Shown here: piece after piece, positions 1 to 5,333 of the stretch
How positions within the stretch are numbered: position 1 is the first letter of the stretch
How the letters are laid out: every line of letters starts with the position of its first letter
Position numbers and translations under genes: made by a program
Notes under the pieces: generated by a model
What the model was told of the DNA's origin: nothing
Database searches by the model: none
Seen by the model: the letters and a program-made list of their open reading frames with translations, nothing else
Source: Kiritimatiellia bacterium
Lineage (GTDB): Bacteria > Verrucomicrobiota > Kiritimatiellia > SLAD01
Length of the DNA: 5,333 nt
Assembly: GCA_007126995.1 (NCBI GenBank)
Contig: SLAD01000121.1
Span: 1-5,333, forward strand
Direction of reading: 5' to 3'

Positions 1-920
1 GCCGCCACGCGTAACGCTTCAAGATAGGATGTGCCGGCGGTCTTGACATGGAATCGGCCCTGCGTGGAACGGGCAAATGCCGTATACATTGACAGCTTGT
101 CGGAACCGGAATGCAGGCTCAACTTGTAGGGGCCGAGTTCCTGCGCGATCATGACGTGATCGTTGAGCGCCTGTTCGAAAGCGTCCACATCGCCGATGTA
201 GTCGACACCTTTCTCCATATCGCCGATGAAGCGGGGCGCGAGGGAAACCAGCTTCATGCCGCGCTCCAAGCATTGCTCGGCAATGATCCAATGCTCGGCC
301 AGCGTGGTCGGTTGCTCGGTCTCATCTACGCTTAGTTCAATTTCGTACGCGCGCCCGGCCGCTTCCTGCACCTGCCGGATATAGTCCGCCAAGGCGATCC
401 CGGCATGAATGGCCCGGCCGTATTTCACCGCGGCCCGCATCGCGGCGGCTTCGGTTATTTCAATGGCCGTGCCGGTCGCCAATCGGATGGTCTTGCCGCA
501 ATACCGGTCGAACCAGTCGATCTCCGGGCGAAGCTCGGCAAAGCGCGCTTCCAGGGTTGCCTGATCATAGCCATCGGCGTGTTCATCCACATGGTCGGAC
601 GGATCGATGGTGAAGAAAGTGAATCCGGCGGCGGCCGTCCGGTCGACATCATCCGCTGTCTTCAAGTGATCGGCGTCGGCACCGATGGGGCCTTCCCAAC
701 CGGCTGCTTGCATCCCGCTGAGCGCGTCGGCCATCACTTGTTCCGGAGACCGGTCGGTGCGGGTCATTTCGCGAATCGATTGCTGCGGATAGATCGGATG
801 GATGCCGCTACCGTGCTGCTGCATGGCGAGCACGTGGCCGGGTGTGGCGCAACCGATCCGGTCGCCGAATCCGAACGAGGGGTTCAGTCCAAGCGGTATG
901 GGCTTAGCGGGGGAAGTCAT
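1..920 (-). CDS. uxaE: Tagaturonate epimerase UxaE (tagaturonate/fructuronate epimerase), 3' part cut off by the window edge
   Basis: Translating the minus strand from the ATG at 920-918 gives 306 uninterrupted codons that run off the left edge, so the C-terminal part is missing (family members are, from memory, nearly 500 residues). The UxaE family interconverts D-tagaturonate and D-fructuronate in the cytoplasm, as described for Thermotoga maritima. Recognisable segments are LGLNPSFGFGDRIG (10-23), GADADHLKT (80-88), FTIDPSDHVDEHADGYD (103-119), IELSVDETEQPTT (194-206), SLHSGSDKLSMYTAFAR (268-284) and HVKTAGTSYLEALR (291-304). The His/Asp-rich blocks are candidate metal and substrate ligands (inference). 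The start is fixed by overlap with the uxaC stop (TGATG, one shared base), which suggests translational coupling; a GAGA about 8 nt upstream may serve as Shine-Dalgarno. Pairing with uronate isomerase strongly supports the call. I recognised the family from recalled motifs, not from a search. Confidence 0.88.
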   Translation of the reverse strand, partial: MTSPAKPIPLGLNPSFGFGDRIGCATPGHVLAMQQHGSGIHPIYPQQSIREMTRTDRSPEQVMADALSGMQAAGWEGPIGADADHLKTADDVDRTAAAGFTFFTIDPSDHVDEHADGYDQATLEARFAELRPEIDWFDRYCGKTIRLATGTAIEITEAAAMRAAVKYGRAIHAGIALADYIRQVQEAAGRAYEIELSVDETEQPTTLAEHWIIAEQCLERGMKLVSLAPRFIGDMEKGVDYIGDVDAFEQALNDHVMIAQELGPYKLSLHSGSDKLSMYTAFARSTQGRFHVKTAGTSYLEALRVA

Positions 921-2356
921 CAAGCGTTCTCGGTTGAGTGGGGCGTAGCCGTGGGATTCGGGAAATCGAAGTAGCGGGCGGCATTATCGTGGCAGACGTC
1001 CCGCACCAGCCGGGTGAGAAGCGCATCGTCGTCCGGCAGTTCGCCACGCTCAACATCCGTGCCGATCAAGTCGCAGAATAGGCGCCGGAAATACTCGTGG
1101 CGAGGATAAGACATGAACGAACGGGAATCCGTCAACATGCCGACAAAGCGCGACAGCAGTCCCAGGTTGGAGAGGGCATTGAGCTGCCACGTCATGCCCT
1201 CGCGTTGGTCCAAAAACCACCAGCCGGAGCCGAATTGAATCTTTCCGGGCACGCTGCCGTCTTGGAAATTTCCAATCATCGCCGCGAACATATAGTTGTC
1301 GGCCGGATTGAGGTTGTACAAAATCATCTTGGGCAGCGCCTCGTCGCGTTCCAGTCGGTCCATGAAGCGGGCCAGGGCGGTCGCTTGCGGCGCGTCCCCG
1401 ATTGAGTCGAATCCCGTGTCAGGGCCTAGCTGCTCCGTCATGCGCGTGTTCACCTGCCGCAATGCGCCGAGATGCAATTGTTTCACCCAGCCCTTTTCCG
1501 CATCCAGCGTGCCCGTATACCAAAGGATGTGTGTCGCAAAGGCATCCGCCTCCTCCTGGGAGACGTCTTGGGTCGCGAGGCCTTTGGTGAAGATGCGGTC
1601 GACCACGGACCGGTCCGCAAAGTGTGCGAACGCTTGGTTGAGACCGTGATCAGAGAGGCGACAGCCGTGGGCATGAAAATAGTCGTGGCGGGCGCGCAAG
1701 GCCGCTTCCAGATCGGTCAAAGAGCCGATGTCGATATCTGCCGCGCGTCCCAGCTGTTCGACGTAAGACTGAAAGAACGAGCTGTCTTGGATCCGCAGCA
1801 GCGCATCGGGCCGAAACGCCGGCAGCAAGCGGGTCGACTCGCTGGATTCCGCGAATCGGCGATGGGCCGCCAGATCGTCGACCGGATCATCGGTCGTGCA
1901 GATCACTTCCACATTGAACCGTCGCGCGATGCCGCGGGTGGTGAAATCCGGTGTATCCAGATGCGCTTGAGCAGCCTCCCAGATGGCGGGGGCGGTTTCT
2001 TTGCTCAGTAACGTGTCGATATCAAACGTGCGCTTCAGCTCCAGGTGCGTCCAGTGATACAGCGGATTGCGGAGCGTGTACGGTACCGTCTCCGCCCAGG
2101 CAAGAAATTTGTCGTACGGATCCGCATCGCCCGTACAAAATCGCTCCGCCACACCGTTTGCCCGCATCGCCCGCCATTTGTAATGATCGCCTTCCAGCCA
2201 AATGGCATGCAAATCGCTGAAGCGCCGGTCCTCGGCCAAATCGCCTGGCGGCAGGTGGCAGTGATAGTCGATGACCGGAAGCGGTTTGGCCACCTCATGA
2301 TAGAGTCGCTGCGCGGTATCGGTCTGCAATAGAAAGGTATCGTGTATAAATGGCAT
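920..2356 (-). CDS. uxaC: Uronate isomerase (glucuronate/galacturonate isomerase) UxaC
   Basis: This cytoplasmic enzyme of the amidohydrolase superfamily isomerises D-glucuronate to D-fructuronate and D-galacturonate to D-tagaturonate, the first step of hexuronate catabolism. The 478-residue protein is close to the usual length of about 470 and collinear with E. coli UxaC as I recall it. Signatures are DYHCHLPP (30-37, His32 and His34 being the expected metal ligands), GDHYKWRAMRANGVAER (56-72), NPLYHWTHLEL (97-107), TTDDPVDDL (154-162), HLGALR (295-300), GPDTGFDSIGD (311-321), IQFGSGWWF (373-381) and SRFVGMLTDSRSF (402-414). I chose the ATG at 2356-2354 rather than an in-frame one at 2431, because the family begins MPF-like here, the 25-residue extension resembles nothing, and the predicted promoter lies downstream of 2431. 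Translation initiation looks weak: only a GAG 6 nt before the ATG, inside a palindrome. It is first in a unit with uxaE. Confidence 0.97.
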   Translation of the reverse strand: MPFIHDTFLLQTDTAQRLYHEVAKPLPVIDYHCHLPPGDLAEDRRFSDLHAIWLEGDHYKWRAMRANGVAERFCTGDADPYDKFLAWAETVPYTLRNPLYHWTHLELKRTFDIDTLLSKETAPAIWEAAQAHLDTPDFTTRGIARRFNVEVICTTDDPVDDLAAHRRFAESSESTRLLPAFRPDALLRIQDSSFFQSYVEQLGRAADIDIGSLTDLEAALRARHDYFHAHGCRLSDHGLNQAFAHFADRSVVDRIFTKGLATQDVSQEEADAFATHILWYTGTLDAEKGWVKQLHLGALRQVNTRMTEQLGPDTGFDSIGDAPQATALARFMDRLERDEALPKMILYNLNPADNYMFAAMIGNFQDGSVPGKIQFGSGWWFLDQREGMTWQLNALSNLGLLSRFVGMLTDSRSFMSYPRHEYFRRLFCDLIGTDVERGELPDDDALLTRLVRDVCHDNAARYFDFPNPTATPHSTENA

Positions 2357-2362
2357 AATAAG

Positions 2363-2376
2363 CTCAATCGATTGAG
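2363..2376. promoter_or_regulatory. Perfect 14-bp palindrome, putative repressor operator for uxaCE
   Basis: CTCAATCGATTGAG is its own reverse complement across all 14 bases, and the flanking base pair breaks the symmetry. The central CG flanked by symmetric half-sites is typical of LacI-family operators; GntR-type or other dimeric regulators are also possible. It begins about 10 nt downstream of the predicted transcription start and ends 6 nt before the uxaC ATG, covering the weak GAG ribosome-binding element. A bound dimer could therefore block transcription, and the RNA form could fold into a short hairpin that hides the GAG. The palindrome is seen directly; the function is inferred. Confidence 0.6.
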
Positions 2377-2391
2377 TAAAAGTATTCAGGG

Positions 2392-2419
2392 AGGATAGCG
2401 AAGCAGCGGCGAACGTCAA
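2392..2419 (-). promoter_or_regulatory. Predicted sigma70-type promoter of uxaCE
   Basis: On the minus strand, TTGACG (2419-2414, five of six matches to the -35 consensus) is followed after 16 bp by TATCCT (2397-2392, four of six matches to the -10 consensus). Transcription would start near the A at 2386-2385, giving a leader of about 30 nt. The promoter lies in the 98-bp gap between the nadK stop and the uxaC start, so uxaCE can be expressed separately from the housekeeping genes upstream. Confidence 0.62.
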
Positions 2420-2454
2420 GTGTTGTTGCACAGCCGTTGGCGAATAACGTGGCC

Positions 2455-3321
2455 TTAGCGGGCGGACCCGCGCCAGTGCAGTTTCTGGCGCAGCACGCTG
2501 AAGTAGCTGTATTCCGGCAGGTGAATGAAGCGGGCGCAGTGCGGATGGCGGCGAATGTGCACGGTGTCGCCAATCGCGAGTTCCAGTTCGCCTTGCCCGT
2601 CGGCGGAAAGGAGCGGTCGCTTGTTGTGCGGAATATCGGAGACCTGCACGGCAATGGCGCTTTGATCGGGCAACACCAAGGGGCGCGCACTGAGGGTGTG
2701 CGGGCAGATGACGTTGACATTAAACACCGGTGCGTGCGGATGCACGATCGGGCCGCCCGCCGAAAGTGAATGGCCGGTGCTGCCGGTGGGCGTGGCGACG
2801 ATCAATCCGTCACAGAGATACTGCGCCACCTCTTCATCATCAATCGAGAGCGCCAGCGTCAGCGCGCGGGAAGAATGGCCCCAGCCGACCACAATGTCGT
2901 TGAGGGCAATGAAGTGTGCCACCTCGCCACCGTCACGCTGCACCTGGCAGGAGAGTAGTGACCGTTCGGAAATCGTGTAATCGCCGGTGACCAGCACATC
3001 GATGGCGTGTTCCAGCTCGTCTTCCGTGACGCTGGTCATGAAACCGAGGCTGCCGAGATTGACACCCAACACGGGCGTGTCGGCCCCGTCAATCAGGCGC
3101 ACGGCATGCAACATGGTGCCATCGCCGCCTAGCGCCAAAATGACATCAACCGATTCGGCCAGTGCTTCGGGCGCGACCTGCTCGGCGCCGGGCAGATGCG
3201 GCGCGGCATCGGAGGAAGTCAGCACCTGTAGTTGCTTTTCCTTCGCCTTGTCAGCCAAGCGCTTCAACACCGCGTGTGCGTGTGACTTTTGCGTATTGGC
3301 GATGATCCCAATGCGTTTCAT
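2455..3321 (-). CDS. nadK: NAD kinase (ATP-NAD kinase, PpnK family)
   Basis: This cytoplasmic enzyme phosphorylates NAD+ to NADP+ using ATP or polyphosphate. The 288-residue protein has the normal family length. The N-terminal Rossmann-like part carries GGDGT (65-69, with the conserved Asp66), followed by LGVNLGSLGF (85-94), the NAD-binding ND pair (141-142), the beta-sandwich signature DGLIVATPTGSTGHSLSAGG (171-190) and the late SADGQ (239-243). The usual family form of the signature is GSTAYS; here Ala-Tyr is replaced by Gly-His. I chose the ATG at 3321-3319 because the family starts with a short basic strand (KRIGIIANTQK), and because GGAAGG sits 4 nt upstream. An in-frame extension to 3396 would only translate the end of tlyA in another frame. 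The ATG overlaps the tlyA TGA (ATGA), implying coupled translation; tlyA-nadK adjacency is also known in actinobacteria. No terminator hairpin is visible after the TAA. Confidence 0.97.
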   Translation of the reverse strand: MKRIGIIANTQKSHAHAVLKRLADKAKEKQLQVLTSSDAAPHLPGAEQVAPEALAESVDVILALGGDGTMLHAVRLIDGADTPVLGVNLGSLGFMTSVTEDELEHAIDVLVTGDYTISERSLLSCQVQRDGGEVAHFIALNDIVVGWGHSSRALTLALSIDDEEVAQYLCDGLIVATPTGSTGHSLSAGGPIVHPHAPVFNVNVICPHTLSARPLVLPDQSAIAVQVSDIPHNKRPLLSADGQGELELAIGDTVHIRRHPHCARFIHLPEYSYFSVLRQKLHWRGSAR

Positions 3322-4055
3322 GCTACCTTCCACCAGGCCAGAAATTCTATGTTGCCCGCCGGGCCCGTGATGGGCGAGCGGCACACGGCCTGCCAATGCC
3401 AGCCCATTTCCTCTTCACCAAATGCGCGAATACGGTCCTGCACCGCCTGATGCACGCGTGGATCCTTCACCACGCCCCCTTTGCCCACTTGATCGCGACC
3501 CGCCTCAAACTGCGGCTTGATAAGGGTGATCACATCGTCCCCCGATTGCAAGACCCGACTCAGGGCAGGTAAAATTTTGGTGAGCGAAATGAAGGACACA
3601 TCGACCACCGCCAAGTCCGGCTTGAGTTCGAACAAATCGGCTTCCAAGTGGCGCGCATTGACGCCTTCAACCGGAGTCACGCGCTCGTCCTGGCGCAATG
3701 ACCAGTGCAATTGCCCTTTGCCCACGTCGACGGCGTAAACATGTCGCGCTCCGTGTTGCAACAGGCAATCGGTAAAACCGCCGGTCGAAGCCCCGACATC
3801 GAGCGCGATCCGGTCTTCAACCGGGATCGCCCATTCACCGATCGCGCCGGCGAGCTTCTCGCCTCCGCGACCGACGTACTGCGGCGGCTGCTCAACCACG
3901 ACCTCGGTGTCCTCGGGAAACGTGTGGCCGGGTTTGGTGGCGGGCTGGTCCGCGATGCGTACGGAGCCGGCGCGGATCAGCGCCTGCGCCTTCTCGCGGC
4001 TTTCTACTAAGCCGCGCTGCACCAGCAAGAGATCGAGGCGAATCTTGATGCTCAT
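3318..4055 (-). CDS. tlyA: TlyA family rRNA (cytidine-2'-O)-methyltransferase / hemolysin A-like protein
   Basis: The family methylates the 2'-O of cytidines in 16S and/or 23S rRNA using S-adenosylmethionine; some members were first named hemolysins. At 245 residues it is slightly shorter than the usual 250-270. Residues 1-60 form an S4 RNA-binding domain (RLDLLLVQRGLVESREKAQ). YVGRGGEKL (60-68) is the linker before the FtsJ/RrmJ-like methyltransferase domain, whose SAM-binding motif is LDVGASTGGFTDCLL (84-98). Further motifs are YAVDVGKGQLHWSLR (106-120), DLAVVDVSFISLTKILPAL (147-165), LIKPQFEAGR (178-187) and a C-terminal SPITGPAGNIEFL. Which rRNA it modifies cannot be told from the sequence. 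The start is 17 nt after the protease stop. The only purine-rich element, AGGAAAG, lies about 12 nt from the ATG, longer than usual, so reinitiation after the protease gene may contribute. Confidence 0.95.
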   Translation of the reverse strand: MSIKIRLDLLLVQRGLVESREKAQALIRAGSVRIADQPATKPGHTFPEDTEVVVEQPPQYVGRGGEKLAGAIGEWAIPVEDRIALDVGASTGGFTDCLLQHGARHVYAVDVGKGQLHWSLRQDERVTPVEGVNARHLEADLFELKPDLAVVDVSFISLTKILPALSRVLQSGDDVITLIKPQFEAGRDQVGKGGVVKDPRVHQAVQDRIRAFGEEEMGWHWQAVCRSPITGPAGNIEFLAWWKVA

Positions 4056-4072
4056 CGTGGAGAGCTGCTTTC

Positions 4073-5131
4073 CTAGCGCCGGAACTGATCCAGATTTGGC
4101 ATCACGCTGGGACTGATCTCCAGCGCTTTGATGTCTTCACCGCGTTGGATCAGAATGGTGATCGGTGTGTCTTCCGTGTGCTGAAAGATCGAGCGTCGCA
4201 CTTCAAGCGCCGAGCTGACCGGTCGGTCATTGATTCGTCGGATGACGTCGCCGCGCTGGATGCCACCTTGTTCCGCGGGGCTATCCCGGAAGACTTCCTC
4301 GACCTCCACGCCGTCCACGGTCGGTCGCATCAGAATGCCAATCCACGGGTGCGCAATTTCACCCGTGGCGATCAACGAGCCGGCCACGCGCATCGCCAGA
4401 TTGCCGGGCACCGCGAAACCAATCCCGACATTGCCCGCATCGCGCGCCCCGCCGCTATGTATGGCGGCATTGATCCCGACCATGCGACCATCGGCGTCGA
4501 CCAGTGGCCCGCCGCTGTTGCCCGGATTGATGGGCGCTTGCGTCTGGATGAAGTCCTCATACGGCAACATCCCGATCACGCGGCCCTTTTGACTGACGAT
4601 GCCCATCGTCACCGTACTCGATAGATTGAAGGGCGAACCGAGCGCGATCACCACTTCTCCGACGCGCAGCGCATCCGAGTCGCCGAATTCAATCGCGTCA
4701 AAGCGCTCATCGGGCTCGGCCAGGATGCGGACCACGGCCAGGTCGGTATGCGGATCGCTGCCCACCAGCTCCGCTTCGTAGACCGTCCCATCATCCAGCA
4801 CCACCTCGATCTGGCGGGCATTATCGACGACGTGATGACTGGTGAGCACATAACCTTGGCGGTCGATAATCACGCCGGACCCTTGTCCCGGAATGCGCTG
4901 TTCCATGCGATAGAGTTGCCCGAAAAAGAAATCGCGCGCCAATTGATAGCGCACCGCTTCCGTACGAATCACGACGACGGAGGGCAGGACTTGCTCAACG
5001 ATATCGGCAATTTGATCGCCGAACGCGCGCAGGGGATTGATGCGCAGCATTTCATCGCCGCGAGCCGTGTTCAGCGTGAGCAGCGCGGTTAGTATAACTA
5101 ATGGACGTCTGAATATATCGCGTGTAATCAT
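4073..5131 (-). CDS. HtrA/Deg family trypsin-like serine protease with signal peptide and one PDZ domain
   Basis: This is an exported quality-control protease that degrades damaged envelope proteins or cleaves a regulatory target. Of its 352 residues, 1-25 look like a signal peptide or uncleaved anchor: basic ITRDIFRR, hydrophobic PLVILTALLTL, and a possible cut after ARG. The trypsin-fold domain spans about 40-255, with catalytic His100 (TSHHVVD), Asp130 (DPHTDLAVV) and Ser206 (NPGNSGGPL); the oxyanion-hole region is intact, so activity is expected. A single PDZ domain covers about 260-345 (WIGI, SPAEQGGIQRGDVI, INDRPV). One PDZ and a short N-terminal hydrophobic segment resemble DegS more than DegP, which has two PDZ domains, but orthology to DegS is not established. 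I prefer the ATG at 5131 to the in-frame ATG at 5161: it gives a clean signal peptide, has a GAG 8 nt upstream, and the 5161 codon overlaps a likely -10 box. It heads a minus-strand run with tlyA and nadK. Confidence 0.93.
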   Translation of the reverse strand: MITRDIFRRPLVILTALLTLNTARGDEMLRINPLRAFGDQIADIVEQVLPSVVVIRTEAVRYQLARDFFFGQLYRMEQRIPGQGSGVIIDRQGYVLTSHHVVDNARQIEVVLDDGTVYEAELVGSDPHTDLAVVRILAEPDERFDAIEFGDSDALRVGEVVIALGSPFNLSSTVTMGIVSQKGRVIGMLPYEDFIQTQAPINPGNSGGPLVDADGRMVGINAAIHSGGARDAGNVGIGFAVPGNLAMRVAGSLIATGEIAHPWIGILMRPTVDGVEVEEVFRDSPAEQGGIQRGDVIRRINDRPVSSALEVRRSIFQHTEDTPITILIQRGEDIKALEISPSVMPNLDQFRR

Positions 5132-5159
5132 AGTTGAAACTCTACGGTACACCGCTTGC

Positions 5160-5165
5160 ATTATC
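5160..5165 (-). promoter_or_regulatory. Candidate -10 element for the htrA-like/tlyA/nadK run
   Basis: On the minus strand GATAAT matches five of six bases of the -10 consensus and would start transcription near 5153, about 20 nt before the preferred protease start. I see no convincing -35 box at 16-18 bp upstream, so this is tentative and may depend on an activator or an alternative sigma factor. It overlaps the upstream in-frame ATG (5161-5159). Confidence 0.35.
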
Positions 5166-5186
5166 CAACAGAAAACTCGGCATCGC

Positions 5187-5216
5187 TGGACAGCGCCCCA
5201 ATACCCTCGCTATAGT
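5187..5216 (+). promoter_or_regulatory. Strong sigma70-type promoter for the ExeA-like gene, probably giving a leaderless mRNA
   Basis: TGGACA (5187-5192) and TATAGT (5211-5216) each match the -35 and -10 consensus at five of six positions and are separated by 18 bp. Only six bases (GCGCCG) lie between the -10 box and the ATG at 5223, so the expected start of transcription coincides with the A of the start codon. No Shine-Dalgarno sequence is present before that ATG. Confidence 0.65.
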
Positions 5217-5222
5217 GCGCCG

Positions 5223-5333
5223 ATGTATCTGGATTTCTATGGTTTGGCTGAGCACCCGTTCCATGTGACGCCTGATCCGCACTTTATTTTTTGGACGGAC
5301 CAGCACCGGGACGCGTTGGATCATTTGCTCTAC
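5223..5333 (+). CDS. ExeA/GspA-like AAA ATPase, N-terminal fragment (3' end beyond the window)
   Basis: Only the first 37 codons are present. They begin MYLDFYGLAEHPFHVTPDP and continue with a phenylalanine/tryptophan-rich stretch and QHRDALDHLLY. This matches the N-terminus typical of ExeA-type ATPases (MYxxFYGLxxxPFxxTPDPxxxxxSxxHxxALxxLxYG), which precedes the Walker A region. Such proteins include ExeA of the Aeromonas type II secretion system, which helps place the secretin through the cell wall, and many uncharacterised relatives linked to secretion or pilus genes. The P-loop, any transmembrane segment and any peptidoglycan-binding domain would lie beyond the right edge, so a specific role cannot be assigned. 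The conserved N-terminus fixes the start at 5223. The gene is divergent from the protease gene, with 91 bp between the start codons. Confidence 0.8.
   Translation, partial: MYLDFYGLAEHPFHVTPDPHFIFWTDQHRDALDHLLY

Noticed and set aside
405..974. 189-codon plus-strand open frame opposite uxaE
   Set aside because: It is antisense to a clearly recognised, uninterrupted UxaE reading frame. Long antisense frames are common in G+C-rich coding DNA, and its translation shows no family motif.
1472..2011. 179-codon plus-strand open frame opposite uxaC
   Set aside because: It lies entirely within conserved uxaC sequence on the other strand, and its composition looks like a shadow frame with no recognisable domain.
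2357..2431. 25-residue N-terminal extension of uronate isomerase from an in-frame ATG at 2431
   Set aside because: The family start is the MPF-like methionine at 2356. The extension shows no conserved pattern, and the predicted promoter and operator lie within this stretch, downstream of that ATG.
2440..2460. Possible terminator hairpin just after nadK
   Set aside because: Only a stem of about four bases (CGTT/AACG) can form and no T-run follows it.
3322..3396. 25-residue N-terminal extension of NAD kinase
   Set aside because: It overlaps the conserved end of tlyA in another frame and resembles nothing. The ATG at 3321 has a close GGAAGG and fits the family start.
4145..4624. 159-codon plus-strand open frame opposite the protease gene
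   Set aside because: It is antisense to the catalytic and PDZ regions of the HtrA-like protease; the Arg/His/Asp-rich translation is typical of a shadow frame.
5132..5161. Longer protease start at 5161 (MQAVYRRVST...)
   Set aside because: It would put ten residues before a clean signal peptide. The codon overlaps a likely -10 box, and the GGA upstream is too close to the ATG to serve as a normal ribosome-binding site. It is not fully excluded.

Overview
This window carries six genes with almost no spare DNA. Five lie on the minus strand and one starts on the plus strand near the right edge. The sequence is G+C-rich by eye. A secreted, single-PDZ HtrA protease and an ExeA-type ATPase point to a Gram-negative-type cell envelope. 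The UxaC/UxaE pair and a tlyA-nadK pair would fit a plant- or algal-polysaccharide degrader, for example in Verrucomicrobiota. That placement is a low-confidence inference, because the window contains no marker gene.

Layout from right to left. At 5223-5333 (+) is the start of an ExeA/GspA-like AAA ATPase, truncated by the window edge; its promoter sits so close to the ATG that the mRNA is probably leaderless. Divergent from it, a run of minus-strand housekeeping genes begins: an HtrA/Deg serine protease (4073-5131), then after 17 nt the rRNA methyltransferase/hemolysin-like tlyA (3318-4055), then NAD kinase (2455-3321), whose ATG overlaps the tlyA stop in an ATGA junction. A 98-bp gap follows with a good sigma70-type promoter and a perfect 14-bp palindrome. 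This starts a second, catabolic unit: uronate isomerase uxaC (920-2356) and tagaturonate epimerase uxaE (920 to beyond position 1), joined by a TGATG stop/start overlap.

Together UxaC and UxaE convert D-galacturonate to D-tagaturonate and then to D-fructuronate, so galacturonate and glucuronate catabolism merge at fructuronate without a dedicated tagaturonate reductase. The palindrome lies just downstream of the predicted transcription start and overlaps the ribosome-binding region. It looks like an operator for a LacI-type (or similar dimeric) sugar-acid repressor that would switch this unit independently of the housekeeping genes upstream.

I found no RNA gene, mobile element, CRISPR array or clear intrinsic terminator, and no gene-free stretch longer than about 100 bases. 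Nothing here amounts to a wholly undescribed system. The most useful observations are the compact uxaCE operon with its putative operator and the probable leaderless start of the ExeA-like gene.
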